DNA of 64,000 bases. Origin: Caballeronia hypogeia (lineage in GTDB: Bacteria; Pseudomonadota; Gammaproteobacteria; Burkholderiales; Burkholderiaceae). The notes under the pieces were generated by a model that was not told the origin of the DNA, made no database searches, and was given only the letters and a program-made list of their open reading frames with translations. The stretch spans positions 1 through 64,000 of the forward strand of contig NZ_FCOA02000016.1 of NCBI RefSeq assembly GCF_001544875.2. The letters are read 5' to 3'. Shown here piece after piece: positions 26,325 through 34,932 of the stretch (the first letter of the stretch is position 1; each line of letters begins with the position of its first letter). The position numbers and the translations under genes are program-made.

Positions 26325-27163
26325 CACGCACCCCCGATGTCGAAGATACATCGATCAACGGTGAGCCGTTGAACGAGATGTGACACGGTTTTGTTTTCTT
26401 TCCCTTCCTTCAGGAAAGGTCGATTTCAACGGCTTCTTCTTTCGTAAAGACCGGCACGCGGGGTGCGGGCGGACACATGGTGCAACGCACATACTACGCG
26501 TAGTGCAAAAACAAATTCAAGAAACTTCGCAGCTTCAGCCTGGCGCGACACTGGCCTCCGACGGCGAACTTCTAAAAAGCGTACGTCTGATGAATCTCGA
26601 CCATCGGAGCATCCGTTCGCGTATTTTCCGTTTGCCTAAGCGAGTCCGCGTCAATGTATCTCATGGGAAGCCTTTTCGCCCTTATGGAAAAAACCTCTGG
26701 AATGCCCACGTTTTGTTGATTAGGATACCGTCCCGCACCGCACACTTTCGGTTGCCGGATTCGCCATATAAGTGAACGCCCACTCGCTTTTCGAGTTATA
26801 CCCGATTCGCTCTATCGTCCCCACTGTCAACATCCATGCGTTCGGAAAGAAGAGCTGGAGCGACAGCTATCAAATCCACATCCTGCTTTATTGCCTCTTA
26901 ATGTTATGGGCACTAGCGGCAATTACCGATTGTCGACGTGATAGCGCGGCACCTGCACGATGGGACCTAAGCCTTCAGTTCGACGACTTCGATTCGTTCA
27001 TTCACCGTGAATTCGAGCGGCGACACGCGGCCCGTGGCCCTCGATACATCTACTCGGGATTGTTGAAGCGACTGGGGCGAAGATACCAAGCCACGCACGT
27101 TGATCGCGAAAACGGAATGATTCATCATGCCTCCCATCGCGCACTAACTTTCGGGAGCACATC
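26325..27163. other. Gene-poor stretch with lower GC
   Basis: About 840 bases with visibly lower GC and AT-rich runs. Two plus-strand frames (26380-26775 and 26772-27167) are open for 131 codons each but have no ribosome binding site, no known domain and an atypical composition, so I do not call them genes. Some of this DNA probably holds the promoter of the SDR at 27164. No repeats or RNA genes were seen. Confidence 0.45.
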
Positions 27164-27907
27164 ATGAATCAGACGGACAAACAACGCGTGGCCATCGTCA
27201 CGGGCGCATCGCGCGGCATCGGAGCGGAGATCGCGCGGCGGCTTGCGCGGGAAGGCTTCGCCTTGGCGGTGAATTACGCGTCGAGCGCGAAGGAAGCGGA
27301 TGCGCTCGTCGCCGAGTTGCGCGAAACCGGTGGCGCGGCCATTTCGGTAAAGGCGGACGTCGCCAGCGCGGACGACGTGCGCCGCATGTTCGAAACCGTC
27401 GAAGCGCAACTCGGACCGGTCTATGCACTCGTCAACAACGCGGGCGTGATGAAGACCACGCCGCTCGCCGATACGAGCGACGCGCTCTACGACCAGACCT
27501 TCGACATCAACGTGCGCGGCACCTTCAACACGCTGCGCGAAGCGGCCTCGCGCATGAAGAACGGCGGACGCATCGTCAATTTTTCGAGCACGGCGCTCGC
27601 GCTCAATCTGCCCGGCTATGCGATCTACAACGCGACCAAGGCGGCGGTCGAATCCTTCACGCATGTGTTCGCGAAGGAATTGCGTGGACGCGGCATCACG
27701 GTGAACGCGGTTGCGCCCGGGCCGGTCGCGACCTCGCTGTTCCTCGAAGGCAAGACAGACGAGCAGACCGCCACGTTCTCGAAGATGCCGCCGCTCGAAA
27801 GACTCGGCCAGCCCGACGATATCGCGGCGGTCGTCGCGTTTCTCGTCAGTGCCGATGCGGGCTGGGTCAACGGACAAGTGTTGCGCGCAAACGGCGGCAT
27901 CGCCTGA
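27164..27907 (+). CDS. SDR-family oxidoreductase (3-oxoacyl-ACP reductase-like)
   Basis: 247 residues. The NAD(P) site TGASRGIGAEI is at about residue 14, NNAGVM near 91, and catalytic Ser-Tyr-Lys appears as NFSSTALAL and YAIYNATKAA. The stretch NYASSAKEADALV after the Rossmann turn suggests NADP preference, as in FabG-like enzymes. It should reduce a ketone or oxidise an alcohol in the cytoplasm. No partner gene lies on the same strand. Convergent with the DnaQ/UvrC-like gene, seven bases apart. Confidence 0.87.
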   Translation: MNQTDKQRVAIVTGASRGIGAEIARRLAREGFALAVNYASSAKEADALVAELRETGGAAISVKADVASADDVRRMFETVEAQLGPVYALVNNAGVMKTTPLADTSDALYDQTFDINVRGTFNTLREAASRMKNGGRIVNFSSTALALNLPGYAIYNATKAAVESFTHVFAKELRGRGITVNAVAPGPVATSLFLEGKTDEQTATFSKMPPLERLGQPDDIAAVVAFLVSADAGWVNGQVLRANGGIA

Positions 27908-27914
27908 GCGTCTT

Positions 27915-29483
27915 TCAGAACGTCAGCGCGAATTGATCGGCGGTGATGGGGCGGCGCTTCTGCGCGTGCCTCGTCGCCTGCGTGACGATCGCGCGCGCCG
28001 GCGCATCCTGCGCGACGAGATGAAACGCGGGGCGCGCATCGCACGCGATCCATGTCAGCCGCGCCGATGCGAGGCGCTTCGCGATCACGCCATACACGTC
28101 GGGATCGAAGGGACGCAGATCGGGGGCATCGGCGAGCAGGGCGGCGATATCGTCGCGCGTCGCGCACGTGCCGATGTAACACCATCGATCGATCACATGC
28201 CATGCTTTGCGGCCCGTGGCTTCATCGCGTTCGCTGACGGCAATTGGCCCTTCATGCGGCCAGCGCACGAGCCTCGCGTCTTCCAGCGCGGCCAGCGCGC
28301 GCGCCGCATGATCCGCGAATGTTTCGGCGCCCGCGCACGATCCGAGGCAGCGTTTCACCTGGAAACCGAAGCAGCCGCGACCGCGTGAAAGCGGCGCTTT
28401 TTCAAGGCCGAGGGTCGCGTGACAGAGATTGTGTTCGTCGGCGAGATGCCGCATGAACGCGTGCGCCTTGGCGCGCGTCGCGAACACGCCGAACAGATGT
28501 TCCTCGCGCGACAAATCGCGCCTGCTCGCCTTCAGAAGCACCGGGGCATGCGCGCCCGGGAGCCACTGCCATGCGCACGCGGCGGACGCGCCCTTGAGCA
28601 TCCGGTTGTGCGTCGGCTTCAGTTCCTTCACGAGCCTCGCTTCGAGCAACAGCGCGCCGAGTTCTCCGACCGTCTCGCGGATTTCGATACGACGGATGGC
28701 CTGCGAGATCGACAGATCCTTGGCAAGCCGGTGATCGCCCGAAAAATGCGCCGCGACGCGCTGCTTCAGGTTGATGCTCTTGCCCACATACAGCGGCACG
28801 TCGTCGTCGCCGTGAAAGAGATAGACGCCGGGCGTGGACGGCAATGCATCGAGCGCGCCTTCGGGCAAGGCCGCGGGCAGGCTCGCGCGTTTCACGAGCG
28901 CCTTGATCGCGGCATCGACGAGATCCTGCGAATAGAGTGCGTGAATCTTCTGCCAGAACTGCCAGAGCAGATCGGCGTCGGCGAGTGCGCGATGGCGTGC
29001 TTCGGGCGCGAGATCGAATCGTGCGATGAGCGCGTCGAGCCCATGCCGCTCGACCGATGGAAACAGCGCGCGCGACAGCCGCACCGTGCACAGCGTATCC
29101 GCGCGAAACGCGATGCCCGCGCGACGGAATTCGTTCTTGAGAAAGCCGTAATCGAAACGCGCATTGTGCGCGACAAAGAGCTTGCCGTGCAGGCGCTCGG
29201 CGAGCGCGGGCGCGAGCGCTGCGAAAGTCGGATGGCCGCGCAGCATTGCGTCTTCTATGCCCGTCAGGCGCGAGATGAACGGCGGCACCGGCACGCCCGG
29301 ATCGACGAGCACGCTCCAGCGCTCGATGCCTGCCGTGCTCGCCTCGACCACGCCGATCTCCGTGATGCGGTCTTCGGTTGCATCGGTTCCGGTGGTTTCC
29401 AGATCGACGAAAACGATCGGACGCGCGAGACCGGCGAGCAGGGCGTCAGCGAGGGAATCGGCTTCTTCGAAGGCTTCGGACAT
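27915..29483 (-). CDS. DnaQ-type exonuclease fused to UvrC-like GIY-YIG nuclease
   Basis: 522 residues. Residues 20-190 are a DEDDh 3'-5' exonuclease (FVDLETTG, HNARFDYGFL, HRALADAD). Residues 210-290 are a GIY-YIG nuclease domain (TPGVYLFHGDDDVPLYVGKS) like the N-terminal nuclease of UvrC and Cho. The remainder has a cysteine cluster (CFGFQVKRCLGSC). The fusion is known in proteobacteria as a DNA polymerase III epsilon-like/Cho-type protein and probably trims or incises damaged DNA. The start at 29483 is the ATG where homology begins; the open frame runs far upstream as antisense to the Anbu cluster. Confidence 0.88.
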   Translation of the reverse strand: MSEAFEEADSLADALLAGLARPIVFVDLETTGTDATEDRITEIGVVEASTAGIERWSVLVDPGVPVPPFISRLTGIEDAMLRGHPTFAALAPALAERLHGKLFVAHNARFDYGFLKNEFRRAGIAFRADTLCTVRLSRALFPSVERHGLDALIARFDLAPEARHRALADADLLWQFWQKIHALYSQDLVDAAIKALVKRASLPAALPEGALDALPSTPGVYLFHGDDDVPLYVGKSINLKQRVAAHFSGDHRLAKDLSISQAIRRIEIRETVGELGALLLEARLVKELKPTHNRMLKGASAACAWQWLPGAHAPVLLKASRRDLSREEHLFGVFATRAKAHAFMRHLADEHNLCHATLGLEKAPLSRGRGCFGFQVKRCLGSCAGAETFADHAARALAALEDARLVRWPHEGPIAVSERDEATGRKAWHVIDRWCYIGTCATRDDIAALLADAPDLRPFDPDVYGVIAKRLASARLTWIACDARPAFHLVAQDAPARAIVTQATRHAQKRRPITADQFALTF

Positions 29484-29618
29484 GACGGAACGCGGAACGT
29501 AAGGGGAAAGTCTAGCGCGAAAACTTCGCGCACCATGAATGCGCATGAAAAAAGTGGCGCACGTTGCGCACTTTCGTCCGATACTGCAATGAAACGCGCC
29601 GCAAAAACAAGGACGCAC

Positions 29619-31028
29619 ATGATGCAGATCTACGATGAAATGCGTCAGGACGACACCGTGCGCAGCCATTACGCACGGTTTTCCCGCTGGCTTTCGCTGC
29701 AGAGCCCCGAGACGATCGCGCGCAAGCGCGCCGAGGCGGACGTGCTGTTCAGGCGCGTGGGGATCACTTTCGCGGTGAACGGCGACTTGTCCGGCACCGA
29801 GCGCCTGATCCCGTTCGACATGATTCCGCGCATCATTCCGGGCGACGAATGGCGCGTGCTGGAAGCCGGTTTGCGGCAGCGCGTGCAGGCGCTCAATCTC
29901 TTTCTGCACGATATCTATCACGACGGCGACATCGTGCTCGCCGGGCGCATTCCCGCCGCGCAGGTCTACACCAACGCGCAGTATCGGCCGGAAATGCAGG
30001 GCGTGGACGTGCCGCTGGATATCTACGCGCACATCGCGGGCATCGACGTGGTGCGCGCGGGCGAGGCAGGCGTATTCTACGTGCTGGAAGACAATCTGCG
30101 CGTGCCATCGGGCGTGTCGTACATGCTGGAGAACCGCAAGATGATGATGCGGCTCTTTCCCGAACTGTTCGTGCAGAATCGCGTCGCGCCCGTCGCGCAT
30201 TATCCCGACCTGCTGCTGGAAACGCTGCGCTCGATCGCGCCCGAAGGCGTCGACGATCCCGCGGTCGTCGTGCTGACGCCGGGCATGTACAACTCCGCAT
30301 ACTTCGAACACACGTTTCTCGCGCAGCAGATGGGCGTGGAGCTGGTCGAAGGCAAGGACCTGTTCGTCGACGACAACTACGTGTTCATGCGCACCACGCA
30401 CGGGCCGCGCCGCGTCGATGTGATCTATCGCCGCGTCGACGACGATTTTCTCGATCCACTCGCGTTTCGCGCGGATTCGGCGCTCGGCGTGTCCGGCCTT
30501 CTGACGTCGTATCGCGCGGGCCGTGTGACGCTCGCGAACGCAATGGGAACCGGCATCGCCGACGACAAATCGATCTACCCGTTCGTGCCCGACATGATCG
30601 AGTTCTATCTCGGCGAGAAGCCGATATTGAACAACGTGCCGACGTATCAGTGCCGCAAGCCCGACGATCTCGCCTACACGCTCGCGCATCTGCCGGAGCT
30701 CGTCGTGAAGGAAGTGCACGGCGCGGGCGGTTATGGAATGCTCGTCGGACCCGCATCGACGCACGATGAAATCGAAGCGTTCCGCGCGCGGCTCGCGGCG
30801 AAGCCCGAAGGCTATATCGCCCAGCCGACGCTCGCATTGTCCGCGTGCCCGACCTTCGTCGAAGCGGGCATCGCGCCGCGTCACATCGACTTGCGGCCGT
30901 TCGTGCTGTCGGGCCGCGAAGTGTCGATGTGCGCGGGCGGTCTCACGCGCGTCGCGTTGCGCGAAGGCTCGCTCGTCGTGAATTCGTCGCAGGGCGGCGG
31001 CACGAAAGATACCTGGATGGTCGAATGA
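29619..31028 (+). CDS. Circularly permuted ATP-grasp protein (DUF404/DUF407 type)
   Basis: 469 residues. Features typical of the circularly permuted ATP-grasp type 2 family are FDMIPRIIPGDEW, the block NAQYRPEMQG, VLEDNLRVPSGVSY, and the late VVKEVHGAGGYGML nucleotide-binding piece followed by HIDLRPFVL. Such proteins are predicted to form peptide (amide) bonds using ATP. The gene is first in a four-gene set with alpha-E, transglutaminase-like and Anbu genes, the layout predicted by comparative genomics to make and process a peptide tag. The stop and next start are one base apart. Confidence 0.9.
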   Translation: MMQIYDEMRQDDTVRSHYARFSRWLSLQSPETIARKRAEADVLFRRVGITFAVNGDLSGTERLIPFDMIPRIIPGDEWRVLEAGLRQRVQALNLFLHDIYHDGDIVLAGRIPAAQVYTNAQYRPEMQGVDVPLDIYAHIAGIDVVRAGEAGVFYVLEDNLRVPSGVSYMLENRKMMMRLFPELFVQNRVAPVAHYPDLLLETLRSIAPEGVDDPAVVVLTPGMYNSAYFEHTFLAQQMGVELVEGKDLFVDDNYVFMRTTHGPRRVDVIYRRVDDDFLDPLAFRADSALGVSGLLTSYRAGRVTLANAMGTGIADDKSIYPFVPDMIEFYLGEKPILNNVPTYQCRKPDDLAYTLAHLPELVVKEVHGAGGYGMLVGPASTHDEIEAFRARLAAKPEGYIAQPTLALSACPTFVEAGIAPRHIDLRPFVLSGREVSMCAGGLTRVALREGSLVVNSSQGGGTKDTWMVE

Positions 31029-31029
31029 C

Positions 31030-31983
31030 ATGCTGAGCCGAACCGCCGATCACCTGTTCTGGATGGCGCGCTACATGGAGCGCGCGGAGAACACCGCGCG
31101 CATGCTCGACATCAACCTCGAAGGCGCGCTCCTGCCGCAGACGCCCGAGCAGGAAGCGCGCGCGCAACGCTCGGTGCTGAAGATCTCCGAGCTGGAAGCC
31201 ATGTTCGACGAGCGTCACCCCGGCTCGCTTGCGCGCGAGGACATGCTGCACTTCATGGTCGCGGATGCACGCAATCCATCGAGCATACTTTCCTGTCTTC
31301 AGGCGACGCGCGAGAACGCACGCGCGGTGCGCGGCACGCTCACGACCGAGGGCTGGGAAACCATCAACTTCACGTGGCTCGAATTCAATCAGCGGCTCGC
31401 GAACATGGAGCTCGAAACGGGCCCGGACGCGCTCTTCGAATGGGTGAAGTACCGCTCCAATCTGTGCCGCGGCGTGATGCAGGGCACCGCGCTGCGCGAC
31501 GACGCGTTCTTCTTCATGAAGCTCGGCGCCTATCTGGAGCGCGCGGACAACACGGCGCGCATTCTCGACGTGCGCTTTGCCGATGCGACACCCAACTCGC
31601 GCGAGGCCGCGCGTCAGCTCGAAGACTTCTATTACTGGACGTCGATACTCAGTTCGGTTTCGGCGCTGGAGATCTATCGCAAGGTGTATCGCGATGTCGT
31701 GACGCCGGCGCGCGTCGTCGAATTGCTGATTCTCAACGAGCAGATGCCGCGTTCGCTGATTGCATCGCTCGACGGCGTCTGCGAGACGCTCGCGAAGCTG
31801 CGCACGGATGCGTCGAAGGAATGCGAGCGCTTCGCGGGCAAGCTGCGCGCCGACGTGCTGTATGCCGACATACGCCAGATTCTGGAGACGGGCGTGCATG
31901 CGTGGCTGACGCAGTTTCTCAAGCGCGTCGACGAACTCGGCTTGCGCGTGATGCATACCTTTCTCATGTTGCCGATCGCCTGA
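31030..31983 (+). CDS. Alpha-E domain protein
   Basis: 317 residues, mostly helical. It begins LSRTADHLFWMARYMERAEN, the standard start of the alpha-E family, and later repeats the same type of element as KLGAYLERADNTARILDVR. The domain is always found with circularly permuted ATP-grasp genes and is thought to act with them, though its activity has not been defined. It sits one base after the ATP-grasp gene and 14 bases before the transglutaminase-like gene. Confidence 0.9.
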   Translation: MLSRTADHLFWMARYMERAENTARMLDINLEGALLPQTPEQEARAQRSVLKISELEAMFDERHPGSLAREDMLHFMVADARNPSSILSCLQATRENARAVRGTLTTEGWETINFTWLEFNQRLANMELETGPDALFEWVKYRSNLCRGVMQGTALRDDAFFFMKLGAYLERADNTARILDVRFADATPNSREAARQLEDFYYWTSILSSVSALEIYRKVYRDVVTPARVVELLILNEQMPRSLIASLDGVCETLAKLRTDASKECERFAGKLRADVLYADIRQILETGVHAWLTQFLKRVDELGLRVMHTFLMLPIA

Positions 31984-31997
31984 AGATCGCCTGAACC

Positions 31998-32795
31998 ATG
32001 CTGCTCACCATTCACCACGATATCCGCTACCGCTACGCCGCGCCGGTCACGTATTCGATTCAGCAGTTTCGCGTGACGCCGGCGAGCGGCGCGTCGCAGA
32101 TCGTGCGGCACTGGCATGTCGAAGCGCCGGGCAAGCTCGACGCCACGCGCGATGCTTACGGCAATGCGCTGCACACGCTCGTGCTGACGAAGCCGCACAA
32201 CGAGATACATGTGAGCGTGAGCGGCGAAGTCGAGACCGAGGCGCTCGCCGATGGCCGCCTCTACGATGAAGCCGGTCCGATCCCGCTCGAACATTTCACC
32301 TGCGCGACCGCGCTGACCACGCCCGATGAAGCGATCCGCGATCTCGCGCAACGGGTGCCCGCGCTGGATACGTCCGCGTCCCTGATCGCGCTGGCGGAGC
32401 AGATCGCGCAGCGCGTGCGCTACGTGCAGGAGCCCGCGCAGGCGGCGGGCACGGCGGCGCAGGCGCTCGCGCGCGGGGTCGGCGACGCGCGGGATCACGC
32501 GCATCTGCTGCTCGCGTGCTGCCGCGCGCACGGCATACCGGCACGCTGCGTGAGCGGCTATGTGGATGCGAACGCTCAAGATGCCGTAACGATGCACGCA
32601 TGGGCCGATGTCTGGATCGAACACGGCTGGATATCGGTGGATGCGACGCAGGCCGCATTCGCGGGCGAGCGCCATTGCCGGGTGGCCGTCGCGCGCGATG
32701 GCGAGGCGGCGGCGCCGGTGCGCGGCTCGCGCGTGGGCGGAAAGGAAGAAACGCTCACGGTGCGCGTCGCGTTCGAATCGCGCATCGACCAATGA
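31998..32795 (+). CDS. Transglutaminase-like protein, catalytic cysteine replaced
   Basis: 265 residues. The N-terminal beta domain (LLTIHHDIRYRYAAPV) and the C-terminal transglutaminase core are as in Anbu-linked family members. The core has the expected His200 (MHAWADVW) and Asp215 (SVDATQ). The nucleophile normally appears as GVC-x-DHAH; here residues 160-169 read RGVGDARDHA, with Ala164 at the cysteine position. Other cysteines (ACCR, 174-175) are too far along to align. Normally predicted to cleave or transfer peptides; this copy may be inactive as a protease or act only in binding. Confidence 0.87.
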   Translation: MLLTIHHDIRYRYAAPVTYSIQQFRVTPASGASQIVRHWHVEAPGKLDATRDAYGNALHTLVLTKPHNEIHVSVSGEVETEALADGRLYDEAGPIPLEHFTCATALTTPDEAIRDLAQRVPALDTSASLIALAEQIAQRVRYVQEPAQAAGTAAQALARGVGDARDHAHLLLACCRAHGIPARCVSGYVDANAQDAVTMHAWADVWIEHGWISVDATQAAFAGERHCRVAVARDGEAAAPVRGSRVGGKEETLTVRVAFESRIDQ

Positions 32796-32873
32796 CTCGC
32801 CGGTGAAAGGAAGGATGCGACGCCCGGTCGCGCTCAGTACAATGGCGGTTTGTTTGTTTCAGGAAGTATCGAC

Positions 32874-33740
32874 ATGACTTATTGCGTGGGCATGTGCGTG
32901 GACGAGGGACTGGTGTTCCTGTCGGACACGCGCACCAACGCCGGCGTGGACCACGTGAGCGCCGCGCGCAAGATGATCGTTTTCGAGCAGCCGGGCGAGC
33001 GCGTGATCGTGCTGCTGGCCGCCGGCAATCTCGCGCTGACGCAGGCGGTCACTCAATTGCTCGCGGAGCCGTCCGATCCGAACGCGCCCACGCTCTACAG
33101 CGCCGCGACGATGGCGGAAGCGGCGCGCATCGTCGGCGATGCGGTGCGCGAGGTGCATCGGCGCGATGCGCTGTCGCTCGCGGAATTCAGCGTCGACTTC
33201 AATTGCAGCTTCATTCTCGGCGGCCAGATCTGCGGCCAGCCGCCGCGCCTGTTCATGGTGTATGCGGCGGGCAATTTCATCGAATCGACGCGTGTGTCGC
33301 CGTATTTTCAGATCGGCGAATCGAAGTACGGCAAGCCGATCATCGATCGCGTGATCACCCCGGCGTCGCCGCTCGACGAAGCCGCCAAGTGCGCGCTGAT
33401 TTCCATGGATTCCACGCTGCGCTCGAACCTCTCGGTCGGCTTACCGCTCGATCTGCTCGTGTACGAGAAGGACTCGCTGCGCGTCACGCGCTTCGCCACG
33501 CTCGACAACAACAGCGCGTATTACCAGATGATCAACAAAACCTGGGGCGAGCGTCTGCGGCAATTGTTCGGCGAGATTCCGAACCCGTCATGGACCGATC
33601 TCGCCGATGTGCCGGTGCGTCCGCGCGACACGCGCAGTTCGGTGCCGCGGCTCGTGATCGGCGATCTGCCTTGTCCGGATGCGCCTGCGCAGACGCTCGC
33701 GGAAGACATGACGCCAAAGGGCAACGCGCCGCAACAGTAA
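32874..33740 (+). CDS. Anbu proteasome-like peptidase
   Basis: 288 residues. The start at 32874 gives MTYCVG, so removal of Met leaves the N-terminal threonine needed for proteasome-type catalysis. Asp17 (LSDTRTN) and Lys32 (ARKM) by Thr-based numbering complete the expected active-site set. The family is Anbu, ancestral-type beta subunits that assemble into open-ended rings or lock-washer spirals. It is last in the cluster with ATP-grasp, alpha-E and transglutaminase genes, but has 78 bases upstream with a TACAAT box, so it might also have its own promoter. Confidence 0.93.
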   Translation: MTYCVGMCVDEGLVFLSDTRTNAGVDHVSAARKMIVFEQPGERVIVLLAAGNLALTQAVTQLLAEPSDPNAPTLYSAATMAEAARIVGDAVREVHRRDALSLAEFSVDFNCSFILGGQICGQPPRLFMVYAAGNFIESTRVSPYFQIGESKYGKPIIDRVITPASPLDEAAKCALISMDSTLRSNLSVGLPLDLLVYEKDSLRVTRFATLDNNSAYYQMINKTWGERLRQLFGEIPNPSWTDLADVPVRPRDTRSSVPRLVIGDLPCPDAPAQTLAEDMTPKGNAPQQ

Positions 33741-33746
33741 GCGGTT

Positions 33747-34727
33747 TCAGGGGCATTGCAGCGGCAGCGCGATACCCGATCTGATCGCGTGCAGCTTGCG
33801 GGGCGAATCGGCGAGCACGGCGTCGATGCCGAGACAGGCGGCGGCGCGATAGTCCTCCGCGCGGTCGATGCCGATCGCGACGATTGGCGTCTTGCCGTTC
33901 GTGCGGAAACATTTCACGGCCTCGGGCGTCCAGAGCGTCGCGCTCACCGCCGAGCGCGCCTCGCCGAGCGTGAAGGTTTCGACCAGCTCCATCTTTCTCG
34001 CGTATTCGAACGCGGTCCAGGTGCCGGACGGCGGCGGCGCTTCGCATGTTCGTGCAAGCGCGACGGCGGCGAGCCGGTCACGCGTCGCGTCGCGCGATTC
34101 GAAAAGCCGCGCCTGTGGCCACGCCGCGAAAGCCTTTTGATACGCGGCATCGGTCGAATAGATCAGGACGCGCGACCATGCGTTTTCTTCGCTCAGCACG
34201 CGCGCGACGGCGTCCGCCTGCGGTTCGGCGGGCAGCGCTTTCATGTCGAGCATGACGGGGACCGTGGCGGGAATGGCGCGCAGCGCTTCCACGAGCGTCG
34301 GAATCCGCACCGGCTGGTCGCGATAGGGATAACGCCTCGCGCCGCTCGCGTCCGTTTCGGCGAAGTTCCAGCCCGCGTTCAGGCGCGCGAGCGCGGCGGC
34401 GTCGGTATCGGTAATGGCGCCTTTGCCATCGGTGTTTGCCGCGAGATCGGCGGGGCGATAGAGCACCGGCACGCCATCGCGTGTGAGCTGCACGGTGAGC
34501 CAGATCGCATCGGCGTGACTGCGCAGCGCCGCATCGATGGCGAGCAGCGTGTTCTCGGGATAATCGGCGGCGCCGCCGCGATGCGCAACGATCATTGGGA
34601 GGACGGACGAATCCCGCGCCTGCGCGGACGAAATCGCGCCCGGCCCGCAACCCTGCATGGCAAGACAAACCCCAAGCGACGCGGCCACGGCGAACGGACG
34701 AAGGAAGCGTGTGCGAAGCGACATCAT
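33747..34727 (-). CDS. GDPD-like lipoprotein lacking catalytic residues
   Basis: 326 residues. A lipobox LAMQGC (Cys27) anchors it to a membrane. The GDPD fold is clear: AHRGGAADYPENTLLAIDAA (48-67), then a strand aligning with the canonical iElDVqlTkDG block. In that block the metal-binding Glu and Asp are Trp76 and Thr78 (AIWLTVQL), and the canonical catalytic His-Asp after VVF is Arg91-Pro92 (VLYRPAD). His49-Arg50 and Glu58 remain. The usual glycerophosphodiester cleavage is therefore unlikely. It may bind lipid or have taken a new function. Convergent with Anbu, six bases apart. Confidence 0.85.
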   Translation of the reverse strand: MMSLRTRFLRPFAVAASLGVCLAMQGCGPGAISSAQARDSSVLPMIVAHRGGAADYPENTLLAIDAALRSHADAIWLTVQLTRDGVPVLYRPADLAANTDGKGAITDTDAAALARLNAGWNFAETDASGARRYPYRDQPVRIPTLVEALRAIPATVPVMLDMKALPAEPQADAVARVLSEENAWSRVLIYSTDAAYQKAFAAWPQARLFESRDATRDRLAAVALARTCEAPPPSGTWTAFEYARKMELVETFTLGEARSAVSATLWTPEAVKCFRTNGKTPIVAIGIDRAEDYRAAACLGIDAVLADSPRKLHAIRSGIALPLQCP

Positions 34728-34841
34728 GAAAATCTCCCGAACAGTGAGCGCCGCGTCATTCTGCGGGCGTCGTTCGGGCGATTCGCGCGCGTCCGGTTGA
34801 TATCCACAATTTGTTGCGTCGAACGAGCAACGTACGGACGA

Positions 34842-34876
34842 AAAAAAACAGCCACCGGCAAAACCGATGGCTGTTC
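34842..34876 (-). terminator. Rho-independent terminator of the porin gene
   Basis: Read on the minus strand, an 11-bp stem (ACAGCCATCGG with CCGGTGGCTGT, one G-U pair) has a 4-base loop and ends in T8. It lies about 58 bases after the porin stop codon. Confidence 0.87.
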
Positions 34877-34932
34877 GAGGGTGCTGCTGTCTTTCCGGCG
34901 CGGCACTCGCGTGCCGCGACAGTCGGTTGTTC

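Noticed and set aside
26380..27167. Two plus-strand frames of 131 codons each
   Set aside because: No ribosome binding site, no family, and atypical composition. The second runs into the start of the SDR gene in another frame.
27915..31031. A 1038-codon minus-strand open frame
   Set aside because: Only the part up to 29483 codes for the DnaQ/UvrC-like protein. The upstream half is antisense to the ATP-grasp gene, with an Arg/His-rich composition typical of shadow frames.
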